A DNA stretch of 25,419 bases from Burkholderiales bacterium (lineage in GTDB: Bacteria > Pseudomonadota > Gammaproteobacteria > Burkholderiales > JAEUMW01). Position numbers and translations under genes: made by a program. Location of the stretch: positions 1 to 25,419 of the forward strand of contig JAEUMX010000136.1 of NCBI GenBank assembly GCA_016791285.1, read 5' to 3'. Of the stretch, positions 16,190-23,864 are shown piece by piece. The notes beneath the pieces are model-generated. The model was not told where the DNA came from. It made no database searches and worked only from the letters and a program-made list of their open reading frames with translations. How positions within the stretch are numbered: the stretch's first letter is position 1; every line of letters starts with the position of its first letter.

Positions 16190-16862
16190 CCGGCTCCTTG
16201 TACAGGCCCCGCGTTTCAATATAGTCGAGAACCGAGTCGGGGATCAAATAACGCTGGGACCGACCGGCCCCGAGGCCGGCGCGGATGCGCGTCGCGGCAA
16301 TGTCGAGCGCCGTGGTGGCGACAGTCGCGATCCCGCCGGCGGGAGTCCAGTGCGTGGCAAGCGGTTGCATGAGACGCCGCGCCTCGTATTCCCGCGCAAG
16401 CGGCTGCGGCATGCGCTGCCCCCATGAGTCGACGGGGAACCCCGGTCGATGTGCCACGACGACATGCGCGAGGGAGAAGAGCTCGTGCCAGCGATGCCAG
16501 GTCGCGAGATCGAGGAACGCATCGGCCCCGAGCAGAAGGCAGACCGGGCGCGTCGTGCCGATCTCCTGACGCAACGCGGTCAAAGTGTCGAAGGTGTAGC
16601 TCGGCCCAGCCCGCCTGAGCTCACGATCGTCCAGACCGAAACGTGGGTTGTCGGCGATGGCAAGCCGCGCCATTTCCAGTCGGTCGTCGGCGGTGACCCG
16701 CGGTGTGGCGCGGTGCGGCGGTATCGCGGCGGGGATGAAACGCACCACCGCCAGCTTGCAGGCATCGACGATCTCTTCGGCAAAGCGCAGGTGCCCGACG
16801 TGAATCGGGTCGAACGTTCCCCCGAGAATGCCAACGGGACCGGTACTAGCCATGCGTGGCAA
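16155..16862 (-). CDS. nadD: Nicotinate-nucleotide adenylyltransferase
   Basis: Cytoplasmic enzyme of NAD synthesis that joins ATP and nicotinate mononucleotide to give deamido-NAD. The product has about 235 residues. The nucleotidyltransferase signature GILGGTFDPIHVGHLR is at the N-terminus with its HxxH-type histidines; other blocks are FIPAAIPPHR, GPSYTFDTL, LLLGADAFLDLATWHRW and the C-terminal TRIRAGL, a loose form of the usual ISSTxIR. The start is uncertain: TTG 16862 has GGAGG five bases upstream, while ATG 16853 would be 14 bases from it. I take the TTG, but ATG is possible. It leads the nadD-rsfS-rlmH-maf-rng series and follows the aceF-like gene by about 70 bases. Confidence 0.93.
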   Translation of the reverse strand: MPRMASTGPVGILGGTFDPIHVGHLRFAEEIVDACKLAVVRFIPAAIPPHRATPRVTADDRLEMARLAIADNPRFGLDDRELRRAGPSYTFDTLTALRQEIGTTRPVCLLLGADAFLDLATWHRWHELFSLAHVVVAHRPGFPVDSWGQRMPQPLAREYEARRLMQPLATHWTPAGGIATVATTALDIAATRIRAGLGAGRSQRYLIPDSVLDYIETRGLYKEPDETGRNEAVDD

Positions 16863-16931
16863 CCCGCCCTCCGGGGATGCAACCGGTCAGGCATTCCATC
16901 GAGGGCAATGTGTGTTCTCGCAAGTTCTCTT

Positions 16932-18074
16932 CTAAAGGCTCGCGCGTCTCAGGTCGCCCAGCAACGCAGCCACGTCTGCCGTGAAGCGCGCCGCCGCGGT
17001 GGCGTCGATCGCCCGGGAATCATACGACAAACACAGCGGGAGCATGCAGCGCGTGACGGCCTTGCCCTCTCGCTCGACGAGCCTGGGCTGCGGTCGCGTG
17101 ACGCCCAGCACCGCGACGGCCGGCGCATCCACGACCGGTGTAAAGCCTGTGCCACCGGCGCTACCGAGACTCGCGATCGAGAACGCTCCCCGCGCGAGGT
17201 CGGCAGGCTCGAGCCGCTTGTCCCGGGCCCGCGCGCCGAGTTCCTCGATCTCGCGCGCCAGATCGAGGACGCCCTTACGATCCACGTCGCGGATCAGGGG
17301 CACCACGCGTCCGTTCGGCGTGTCGAACGCGAATCCGAGATGACAGCCGGACCCCGCTGCACTGGGATCGTCGCCGTGCCCGGCGTTCAAGGCCTGGAAT
17401 TTCTGTACGGCCGGCGCGACTGCCTTCAGCAGGAACGGGGCAAGCGTCAGCTCGAACCCGGCAGCGCGCACTGACGATGCGACTTCCTCACGGAAGGCCT
17501 CGAGGTCAGTGACGTCGGCTTCATCGAAGTGGAAGGCGGTCCGGGACGGTGCCGTCGCGGCGGGCGCATCTGACGGGGTACCGGCGGCGAGCGCAGCCCG
17601 AACGAAGGACTGCACGTCGTCTATCAGGATCCGCTGCGACGGCCCGCTGCCGCGAACCTGGCGCAGGTCCACACCCAGCTCGCGGGCGAAGCGGCGGATC
17701 GCCGGGCTCGCGTGCGGCAGACTCGGCGGCAGTGCCGCGCTCGCTGCCGTCTCCGGTCGAATGACAGACGCGGTCTCGGGCTTCGCTGCTTCCGGCGGGG
17801 GGGGAGTGGGTGCGGGCAGTTGCACCTCGACCTCTTCGGCCTCCAGCTCGAGAATCGCCGTGCCCTCGGAGACGCGGTCGCCGACCTGCACCTTGAGCGT
17901 CTTCACCGCGCCGCCAAACGGGGCCGGAACGTCGAGCGTCGCTTTGTCGGACTCGAGGACGATGAGGGAGTCCTCCGGCTTCACCCGATCGCCCGGTTTG
18001 ACCATCACCTCGATCACCGGGATGTTGCTGAAATCGCCGATGTCCGGAACCAGCACCTCCTTGATTGCGCCCAT
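16932..18074 (-). CDS. AceF-like dihydrolipoamide acetyltransferase with altered active site
   Basis: E2-family protein of 380 residues, downstream of aceE by 29 bases. Domains: a single lipoyl domain (about 3-80) with lipoylation Lys-44 in ESDKATLDVP, a Pro/Ala linker, a peripheral-subunit-binding domain (122-158, SPAIRRFARELGVDLRQVRGSG), a second linker, then an acyltransferase-like domain (about 180-380). The last domain has FDEADVTDLEAF, GFAFDTPNGRVVPLI and FTPVVDAPAVAVLGVTR as in real E2p. The usual DHRxxDG catalytic motif reads DSRAIDA: Ser-353 replaces the catalytic His and Ala-358 the Gly. About 40 residues normally preceding FDEADVTD (the LSRIRKISGANL...MIPHV part) are missing. Frame and codon use look normal, so it is not an obvious pseudogene. 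It may be a non-catalytic lipoyl and E3-binding subunit. ATG 18074 has GGGGAA upstream. Confidence 0.85.
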   Translation of the reverse strand: MGAIKEVLVPDIGDFSNIPVIEVMVKPGDRVKPEDSLIVLESDKATLDVPAPFGGAVKTLKVQVGDRVSEGTAILELEAEEVEVQLPAPTPPPPEAAKPETASVIRPETAASAALPPSLPHASPAIRRFARELGVDLRQVRGSGPSQRILIDDVQSFVRAALAAGTPSDAPAATAPSRTAFHFDEADVTDLEAFREEVASSVRAAGFELTLAPFLLKAVAPAVQKFQALNAGHGDDPSAAGSGCHLGFAFDTPNGRVVPLIRDVDRKGVLDLAREIEELGARARDKRLEPADLARGAFSIASLGSAGGTGFTPVVDAPAVAVLGVTRPQPRLVEREGKAVTRCMLPLCLSYDSRAIDATAAARFTADVAALLGDLRRASL

Positions 18075-18103
18075 GCGTTCCCCGTGCAGTCTCGTACGAT
18101 GCT

Positions 18104-20755
18104 TCAGACCCGGACCGGGCTCGGCTTGGTCGGGTCGATGCGGTATTTCGCGATCGCCTGGCCGACCTGCACGCGAGGGATGTCACCGTCCGCGGCAAGC
18201 GCCTGCAGCGCCGCAAGCACGACCCAATGGCGGTTCACCTCGAAGAATCTGCGCAGCTGGTCGCGCGTGTCGGAGCGCCCATAGCCGTCCGTCCCGAGTA
18301 CCGCGAAGCGTCGGGGCACGTACGCCCGGATCTGGTCGGCCACGATCTTCATGTAGTCGCTCGCGGCGATCACCGGTCCCTTGCGGTCCTTCAGGCAACG
18401 CTCGACGTAAGAAAGCGCAGGCGGCGCCTCGGGATGGAGCAGATTCCAGCGTGTCGCCTCCAGCCCGTCCCGACGCAGCTCCGAGAAACTGGTGGCGCTC
18501 CACACGTCGGCGCTGACGCCCCACTCCTGTTCGAGAAGATCGGCGGCGGCCAGCACCTCGCGCAGGATCGTCCCCGCGCCCATGAGCTGCACGCGAGGAC
18601 CTGCACCTTCGGCGCCGGCGCGCAGCAGATACATCCCCTTGAGAATGCCCGTTTCAGCACCCGCGGGCAGCGCCGGATGAACGTAGTTTTCGTTCATGAC
18701 GGTGATGTAGTAGAAGACATCCTCCTGCTCGGCGTACATGCGCCGCAGCCCGTCCTGAATGATCACCGCGAGTTCGAACGCAAACGCGGGGTCGTACGAG
18801 ATGCAGTTCGGAATGGTCGAAGCGAGCACGTGGCTGTGCCCGTCCTCGTGCTGCAGCCCCTCGCCGTTGAGGGTGGTGCGACCGGCGGTACCGCCCACCA
18901 GGAAGCCCCGGCAGCGCGAGTCCCCCGCGGCCCAGGCGAGATCCCCGATGCGCTGGAAGCCGAACATCGAATAGAAGATGTAGAAGGGGATCATGGGCAC
19001 GCCGTGCGTGCTGTAAGAGGTGGCGGCGGCGATCCAGTCCGCCATCGCGCCGGCCTCGTTGATGCCCTCCTGCAGAATCTGGCCGTGCTTGTCCTCCTTG
19101 TAGTACATGAGCTGATCGGCATCCTGGGGCGTGTACAGCTGTCCGACGGACGACCAGATGCCGAGCTGACGGAACATGCCTTCCATGCCAAAGGTGCGCG
19201 ATTCATCGGCCACGATCGGCACCACGCGGCGGCCGATCTGCTTGTCCTTCACGAGCAGGTTCAGGATGCGCACGAAGGCCATGGTGGTAGAGAAGTCGCG
19301 GTCCTCGGAGCTCTTCAGCAGCGACTGGAAGGCGGACAGCGGCGGCACATCGAGCGCGTCCGCCTTGCGCCGGCGCCGGGTCATGAAGCCGCCCAGGCTC
19401 TGGCGTCGCCCCCGCATGTACTCGAGCTCGGGCGAAGCGTCCTCGAAACGCAGGTAGGGCAGCGACTCGATCTCATCGTCCGGGATCGGCAGATTGAAGC
19501 GATCGCGGAACGCCTTGAGCGAGGTGGTGCCCATCTTCTTCTGCTGGTGCGTGATGTTCTGCGCCTCGCCCGATTCGCCCATGCCGTAGCCCTTGATCGT
19601 CTTGGCGAGGATCACCGTCGGCTGGCCGGTGTGCTTCACCGCGGCCGCGTAAGCGGCGTAGACCTTGTGCGGATCGTGGCCGCCCCGATTGAGACGCCAG
19701 ATGTCATCGTCGGTCATGTTGGCGACGAGTGCGAGCAGCTCGGGATACTTGCCGAAGAAATGCTTGCGGACGTACGCGCCATCCTTCGACTTGAACGTCT
19801 GGTAGTCGCCATCGACGCACTCGCCCATGCGCTTCAACAGGAGACCGTGCTTGTCCTTGGCGAAGAGCGGATCCCAGTACGAGCCCCAGATCACCTTGAT
19901 CACGTTCCACCCGGCGCCGCGAAAATCCGCCTCGAGCTCCTGGATGATCTTGCCGTTGCCGCGGACCGGTCCGTCCAGTCGCTGCAGATTGCAGTTCACG
20001 ACGAAGATCAGGTTGTCGAGCCGCTCGCGCGCGGCGACGCCGATCGCGCCCATCGACTCGGGCTCGTCCATCTCGCCGTCGCCCATGAACGCCCAGACCT
20101 TGCGCCCCTCGGTATTGGCGAGGCCGCGGTCCTGCAGATACTTCATGAACTTGGCTTGGTAGATCGCCATGAGCGGACCCAGGCCCATCGACACGGTCGG
20201 GAAATGCCAGAACTCCGGCATGAGCCAGGGATGCGGGTACGAAGAGAGTCCCTTGCCGTCGACCTCCTGGCGGAAGTTGTCGAGCTGCTCCTCGGTCAAG
20301 CGGCCGAGCAGGAAGGCACGGGCGTAGATGCCGGGTGCGGAATGTCCCTGCACGAACAGCAGATCGCCTTCGCGCGTGTCGGTGCGTGCCCGCCAGAAGT
20401 GGTTGTAGCCGACGTCATACAGCGTTGCCGCCGAGGCGAAGCTCGCGATGTGTCCGCCCACGTTCGTGCGCCGGTTGGCGCGCAGCACCATGGCGAGCGC
20501 GTTCCAGCGTGCATAGGAGCGAATGCGGTGCTCGAGCTCGTAGTCCCCGGGTGAACGCTCCTCGGCGTGCGGCGGAATGGTGTTGATGTACGCCGTATTG
20601 GCGCTGTACGGGAGGTAGGCGCCCGATCTGCGCGCCTTCTCGATCAGTCGCTCGAGGAGGTAATGAGCCCGCTCCGGCCCTTCTACCTCCAGCACCGCCC
20701 CGAGCGCATCGAGCCACTCCCGTGTCTCCTGCGGATCGTGGTCGTGCATCTCCAT
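18104..20755 (-). CDS. aceE: Pyruvate dehydrogenase E1 component, homodimeric type
   Basis: Thiamine-diphosphate enzyme of 883 residues that decarboxylates pyruvate and reductively acetylates the lipoyl group of E2. Length and order match E. coli AceE (887). Seen: the TPP/Mg motif GDGEMDEPES (from about residue 225), HxQ-type active-site loop NITHQQKKMG with His-403 (the counterpart of E. coli His-407), ADESRTFGMEGMFRQLGI, YYKEDKHGQILQEGINEAGA, GRTTLNGEGLQHEDGHSH and the C-terminal LGTDGYGRSDTRDQLRRFFEVN. All look intact, so E1 should be active. ATG 20755 has AAGGAG seven bases upstream. It is followed by the aceF-like gene with no lpd after it. Confidence 0.97.
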   Translation of the reverse strand: MEMHDHDPQETREWLDALGAVLEVEGPERAHYLLERLIEKARRSGAYLPYSANTAYINTIPPHAEERSPGDYELEHRIRSYARWNALAMVLRANRRTNVGGHIASFASAATLYDVGYNHFWRARTDTREGDLLFVQGHSAPGIYARAFLLGRLTEEQLDNFRQEVDGKGLSSYPHPWLMPEFWHFPTVSMGLGPLMAIYQAKFMKYLQDRGLANTEGRKVWAFMGDGEMDEPESMGAIGVAARERLDNLIFVVNCNLQRLDGPVRGNGKIIQELEADFRGAGWNVIKVIWGSYWDPLFAKDKHGLLLKRMGECVDGDYQTFKSKDGAYVRKHFFGKYPELLALVANMTDDDIWRLNRGGHDPHKVYAAYAAAVKHTGQPTVILAKTIKGYGMGESGEAQNITHQQKKMGTTSLKAFRDRFNLPIPDDEIESLPYLRFEDASPELEYMRGRRQSLGGFMTRRRRKADALDVPPLSAFQSLLKSSEDRDFSTTMAFVRILNLLVKDKQIGRRVVPIVADESRTFGMEGMFRQLGIWSSVGQLYTPQDADQLMYYKEDKHGQILQEGINEAGAMADWIAAATSYSTHGVPMIPFYIFYSMFGFQRIGDLAWAAGDSRCRGFLVGGTAGRTTLNGEGLQHEDGHSHVLASTIPNCISYDPAFAFELAVIIQDGLRRMYAEQEDVFYYITVMNENYVHPALPAGAETGILKGMYLLRAGAEGAGPRVQLMGAGTILREVLAAADLLEQEWGVSADVWSATSFSELRRDGLEATRWNLLHPEAPPALSYVERCLKDRKGPVIAASDYMKIVADQIRAYVPRRFAVLGTDGYGRSDTRDQLRRFFEVNRHWVVLAALQALAADGDIPRVQVGQAIAKYRIDPTKPSPVRV

Positions 20756-20860
20756 CGTTGTCTCCTTCGTGTCGCTCGCGTCGGGCCGGCTCTGACGGCG
20801 GCCTCGCAACGCCGGGTTTGACCGCGGGGTCGTCGCGGGATTCCCGGCGATCGGCCGGCG

Positions 20861-21646
20861 TCAGTGGCCGGTAAATCTCGGCGGCCGCTTCTCCAGAAAG
20901 GCCGCCATGCCCTCGCGCCGGTCATCGGTCGCGAAAGCAAGGCCGAAGCCATCGGTCTCCCACAACGTCGCGCCGGACAGATTCATGTCGAGACCGTGCT
21001 GCACCATCTGCTTGATGAGCTTGATGGAAAGCGGCGGCTTGGTGACCAGGGTACGGCCGAGTTCGAGACCGCGTTCGAGCAACTCCGCCGGCGGGTGTAC
21101 GTAGTTCACCAACCCGATCGCCCTGGCCTCCTCCGCCTTGACCTGACGCCCGGTCATGATGAGCTCCAGCGCCCGGGAACGGCCGACCAAGCGCAGCAAG
21201 CGTTGCGTGCCGCCAAAGCCCGGCATGATGCCGATGTTGATCTCCGGCTGCCCGAAGACCGCGCGGTCCGAGGCCAGCAGGATGTCGCAACTCATCGCGA
21301 GCTCACAGCCGCCGCCCAGGGCGAAGCCGTTGACCAGCGCCACCGTCGGGATCGACAGGCGTTCCAGCCCGCGGAAGGTATCGCTCGCCAGCTCCGCCAT
21401 TGCCTGCGCTTCCATCGGCGTGAGCGCCGCCAGTTCGCGGATGTCGGCACCCGCGACGAACGCCTTCTCGCCCGAGCCGGTGACGAGCAGCACGCGCGCA
21501 TCGGCGCGCTCCCGGATTGCCCGCACGGCCAGGGCAAGCTCGGCCAGGGTGGCGCGATTCAGCGCATTCAGGGCCGCCGGCCGGTGCACCGTCAGCAGCC
21601 AGAGGCCGGGTTCCCGCTCTTCGAGGATAAGGTTCTCAAAATCCAT
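20861..21646 (-). CDS. Enoyl-CoA hydratase (crotonase family)
   Basis: Crotonase-fold enzyme of 261 residues that hydrates 2-enoyl-CoA to (S)-3-hydroxyacyl-CoA. Both catalytic glutamates are present: Glu-115 in ALGGGCELAMSCD and Glu-135 in FGQPEINIGIMPGFGGTQRL. The CoA-binding and oxyanion part is KAFVAGADIREL (61-72). The C-terminal KPPLSIKLIKQMV and EGMAAFLEKRPPRF are typical of short-chain enoyl-CoA hydratases. ATG 21646 is preceded by CGGAG. It lies between phaC and aceE on the same strand, 64 bases after phaC. Its substrate could be crotonyl-CoA in butyrate or PHA turnover, but this is inference. Confidence 0.92.
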   Translation of the reverse strand: MDFENLILEEREPGLWLLTVHRPAALNALNRATLAELALAVRAIRERADARVLLVTGSGEKAFVAGADIRELAALTPMEAQAMAELASDTFRGLERLSIPTVALVNGFALGGGCELAMSCDILLASDRAVFGQPEINIGIMPGFGGTQRLLRLVGRSRALELIMTGRQVKAEEARAIGLVNYVHPPAELLERGLELGRTLVTKPPLSIKLIKQMVQHGLDMNLSGATLWETDGFGLAFATDDRREGMAAFLEKRPPRFTGH

Positions 21647-21710
21647 GTGGAATCTCCGTGTTGTGCGCGCAGCACCGGGGATCGCTCCCGCGGCGCCGCG
21701 CTGTCCGTAT

Positions 21711-23534
21711 TCAGTCAGCCGCCGCGGGGCTGGGTGCGTCCAGGCGCGCCTTGACGTAAGAGCCCGGCGCGTCCTCCAGTACCTGGAGCCCACCGGAACC
21801 CGGGACGCGCGCCGGAACCTTGCCGCCGGCCAACGCCGCCACCCATTTCTGCCAGTCCGGCCACCACGAACCCGAATGCTGCGTCGCCTCGGCGAGCCAG
21901 GCGTCGGGATCCGGCACGAGCTTCGGGTTGGTCCAGTAGCCGTATTTCTTCGCGACCGGCGGATTGATGACACCGGCGATGTGACCCGACCCACCGAGCA
22001 CGAACTTGACCGGACCGGCGAAGATCTGGGCACCGCTGAACGTCGATTTCCACGGCGCGATATGGTCTTCGATGGTCGAGAGGAAATAGGCCGGTGTCCT
22101 GACGTTCCAGAGATTGATCGGCACGCCGGCGAGCACGACGCCGCTCGGATCCTTGAGGACGTTTCTCAGATAACAGTTGCGCAGATAGAAGCTGTGCATG
22201 GCGGCGGGCAGCCGCGTCGAATCCGAGTTCCAGTGCAGCAGGTCGAACGGAAAAGGATCCTTCCCCAGCAGGTAGTTGTTGATCACGAACGACCAGATGA
22301 GATCGTTGGCGCGCAGCATGTTGAAGGTGCCTGCCATCTCGTGGCCCTCGAGATAGCCGCGCCGCTTCATCTTCTTCTCGAGGGAATCGATCGAACGCTC
22401 GTCGAGAAACACCTCGAGCTCGCCCGGGTCGGAAAAATCGATCATCGTCGTGAAGAACGTGGCGCTCGCGATGCGCTGCTCGCGCTTTCCTGCAAGGTAG
22501 CCGAGCGTGCACGCGAGCAGCGTCCCGCCGAGACAATAGCCCATCGCGTTGACCTCGCGCTCGCCGGTCGCCTTGTGGATCTGCTCCAGCGCGTCGACCG
22601 GCCCTTCGAGCAGGTAATCCTCGAAGTCCTTGTGTGCGAGCTCCTCGTCCGGATTCACCCAGGAGATCACGAAGACCGTGTGGCCCTGATCGACCGCCCA
22701 CTTGATGAAGGAGTTCTTCTCCCGCAGATCGAGGATGTAGAACTTGTTGATCCAGGGCGGCACGATCAGCAGCGGCTTGCGCAGGACCTGCGCCGTGGTC
22801 GGCTCGTATTGCAGCAGCTGCATGAGCTCGTTCTGGTAGACGACCTTGCCGCGGGTGTTGGCGATGTTCTCCCCCAGCTTGAAGGCGCCGGGATCGGTCA
22901 TCCGGATGCGAATCGACTGCCCGTTGCCGCGCTCGATGTCCGCCAGCAGATTGCCGAGCCCCTTCACGAGGTTCTGTCCGCCGGAGTCGACCGTCTCGCG
23001 CAGCACCTCGGGATTGGTCAGCACGAAATTGGTCGGCGAGAGGGCGTCGATGTACTGGCGCGTGAAGAAGTCGGCCTTCTTCTTCGTCCTTTCATCGAGC
23101 CCCTCCACGCTCGCGACGATGCCGTGCAGGTGGCGCGCGGCGATCAGGTACGACTGTTTCACGAAATCGAACACGAAGTTCTGCTCCCAGTCCTCGTGCC
23201 GGAAGCGCTTGTCGCCCGACGCCGGCGCCGCCACCGGCGCCGGGGATTGCCCGAAGGCGCGCAGGGTCGACGCCTGCCAGAGCAGCATGTAGTCGTGCCA
23301 GAGCTTCATCTGCGCCTGCGCGAGCCTCATCGGGTCCTGCATCATGTGCCGGGTCAGGTCCATGAACGCCTGTGCAACACCCATTTCGTCCGCCACCAGG
23401 CCGCCCGCGGACATCTGGCGCTGCATGTATTGCATCACCTGTTCGCCGCTCTGGCGGGCGATCTCGGCGAATGACGCTGCCAAGTCCTGAGCCGCGGGTG
23501 GCACGCCTCGCTGCGAGTCCGTCGTCGTGTTCAT
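21711..23534 (-). CDS. phaC: Class I poly(3-hydroxyalkanoate) synthase
   Basis: Polymerises (R)-3-hydroxyacyl-CoA into PHA granules. The 607 residues make it class I, close to Cupriavidus PhaC (589). The alpha/beta-hydrolase catalytic triad is complete: Cys-334 in the lipase-like box GYCLGG, Asp-490 in IEDHIAPW and His-518 in GGSGHIAGVINPP. The N-terminal domain has the usual QSYLIAARHL and FTRQYIDALSPTNFVLTNPEVL, and the core has KPLLIVPPWINKFYILDL and FFTTMIDFSDPGEL. ATG 23534 is the first codon of the frame, with a weak GGAA about 12 bases upstream. A probable promoter lies 29 to 58 bases before it. No phaA, phaB, phasin or phaR gene is in the window. Confidence 0.96.
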   Translation of the reverse strand: MNTTTDSQRGVPPAAQDLAASFAEIARQSGEQVMQYMQRQMSAGGLVADEMGVAQAFMDLTRHMMQDPMRLAQAQMKLWHDYMLLWQASTLRAFGQSPAPVAAPASGDKRFRHEDWEQNFVFDFVKQSYLIAARHLHGIVASVEGLDERTKKKADFFTRQYIDALSPTNFVLTNPEVLRETVDSGGQNLVKGLGNLLADIERGNGQSIRIRMTDPGAFKLGENIANTRGKVVYQNELMQLLQYEPTTAQVLRKPLLIVPPWINKFYILDLREKNSFIKWAVDQGHTVFVISWVNPDEELAHKDFEDYLLEGPVDALEQIHKATGEREVNAMGYCLGGTLLACTLGYLAGKREQRIASATFFTTMIDFSDPGELEVFLDERSIDSLEKKMKRRGYLEGHEMAGTFNMLRANDLIWSFVINNYLLGKDPFPFDLLHWNSDSTRLPAAMHSFYLRNCYLRNVLKDPSGVVLAGVPINLWNVRTPAYFLSTIEDHIAPWKSTFSGAQIFAGPVKFVLGGSGHIAGVINPPVAKKYGYWTNPKLVPDPDAWLAEATQHSGSWWPDWQKWVAALAGGKVPARVPGSGGLQVLEDAPGSYVKARLDAPSPAAAD

Positions 23535-23562
23535 GGTGGAAGGATTCCGTGAAATGTCTTTG

Positions 23563-23592
23563 ATTCTAGCTTCCGACAGCCGCGCCGCACAA
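23563..23592 (-). promoter_or_regulatory. Probable sigma-70 promoter for phaC
   Basis: On the minus strand TTGTGC (23592-23587) and TAGAAT (23568-23563) are separated by 18 bases. The predicted start near 23556 leaves a leader of about 22 bases before the phaC ATG. It is the best promoter match in the 97-base gap between phaC and the gene upstream of it, and suggests phaC (and possibly the genes after it) starts its own transcript. Confidence 0.5.
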
Positions 23593-23631
23593 TGCGATTC
23601 GCGGTGCGACCTGGCGGTGGCAGGCGGCCGC

Positions 23632-23841
23632 CTACGCTTCGAGGAACCAGGTCAGAACGGTCTTGGCAATGAAACCCATCATGCCGAACGCAAGCACGAA
23701 GAAGAGCACGAAGGTACCGAGCCGTCCGGCCTTCGACTCCTTCGCCAGATTCCAGATGATGAACATCATGTAGAGCATGAAGCCGCTCAGCCCGAACGTG
23801 AGGCCGAACTGGGCGATCTGCTCTTCCGTGAGGCCGAACAT
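23632..23841 (-). CDS. Small membrane protein, DUF2788 family
   Basis: A 69-residue protein starting MFGLTEEQIAQFGL with two hydrophobic segments: one around residues 12-30 (LTFGLSGFMLYMMFIIWNLA) and one around 43-66 (TFVLFFVLAFGMMGFIAKTV). They are joined by a short charged loop AKESKAGRLG. This layout matches the DUF2788 family found in betaproteobacteria; no function is known. Start ATG 23841 gives family length; the longer open frame upstream overlaps the preceding gene and is not protein-like. It follows the DUF2189 gene by 23 bases, so the two are probably co-transcribed. Confidence 0.82.
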   Translation of the reverse strand: MFGLTEEQIAQFGLTFGLSGFMLYMMFIIWNLAKESKAGRLGTFVLFFVLAFGMMGFIAKTVLTWFLEA

Positions 23842-23864
23842 GCTGGACGCGCGGTGGCTTGGGC

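Noticed and set aside
16932..18074. AceF-like gene as a pseudogene
   Set aside because: There is no frameshift or internal stop, the ribosome binding site is present, and the lipoyl and subunit-binding domains look intact. Altered function is more likely than simple decay, although early decay cannot be excluded.
18065..20554. 829-codon open frame antisense to aceE
   Set aside because: Shadow of aceE in GC-rich DNA; low-complexity His/Arg/Val translation with no recognisable domain.
21689..21700. 12-base palindrome CGCGGCGCCGCG between phaC and the crotonase gene
   Set aside because: Short GC-only palindromes are expected in this base composition; it has no loop and no T-run.
21156..23474. 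772-codon open frame antisense to phaC and the crotonase
   Set aside because: It runs across two real genes and their gap, has no domain, and mirrors their codon structure.
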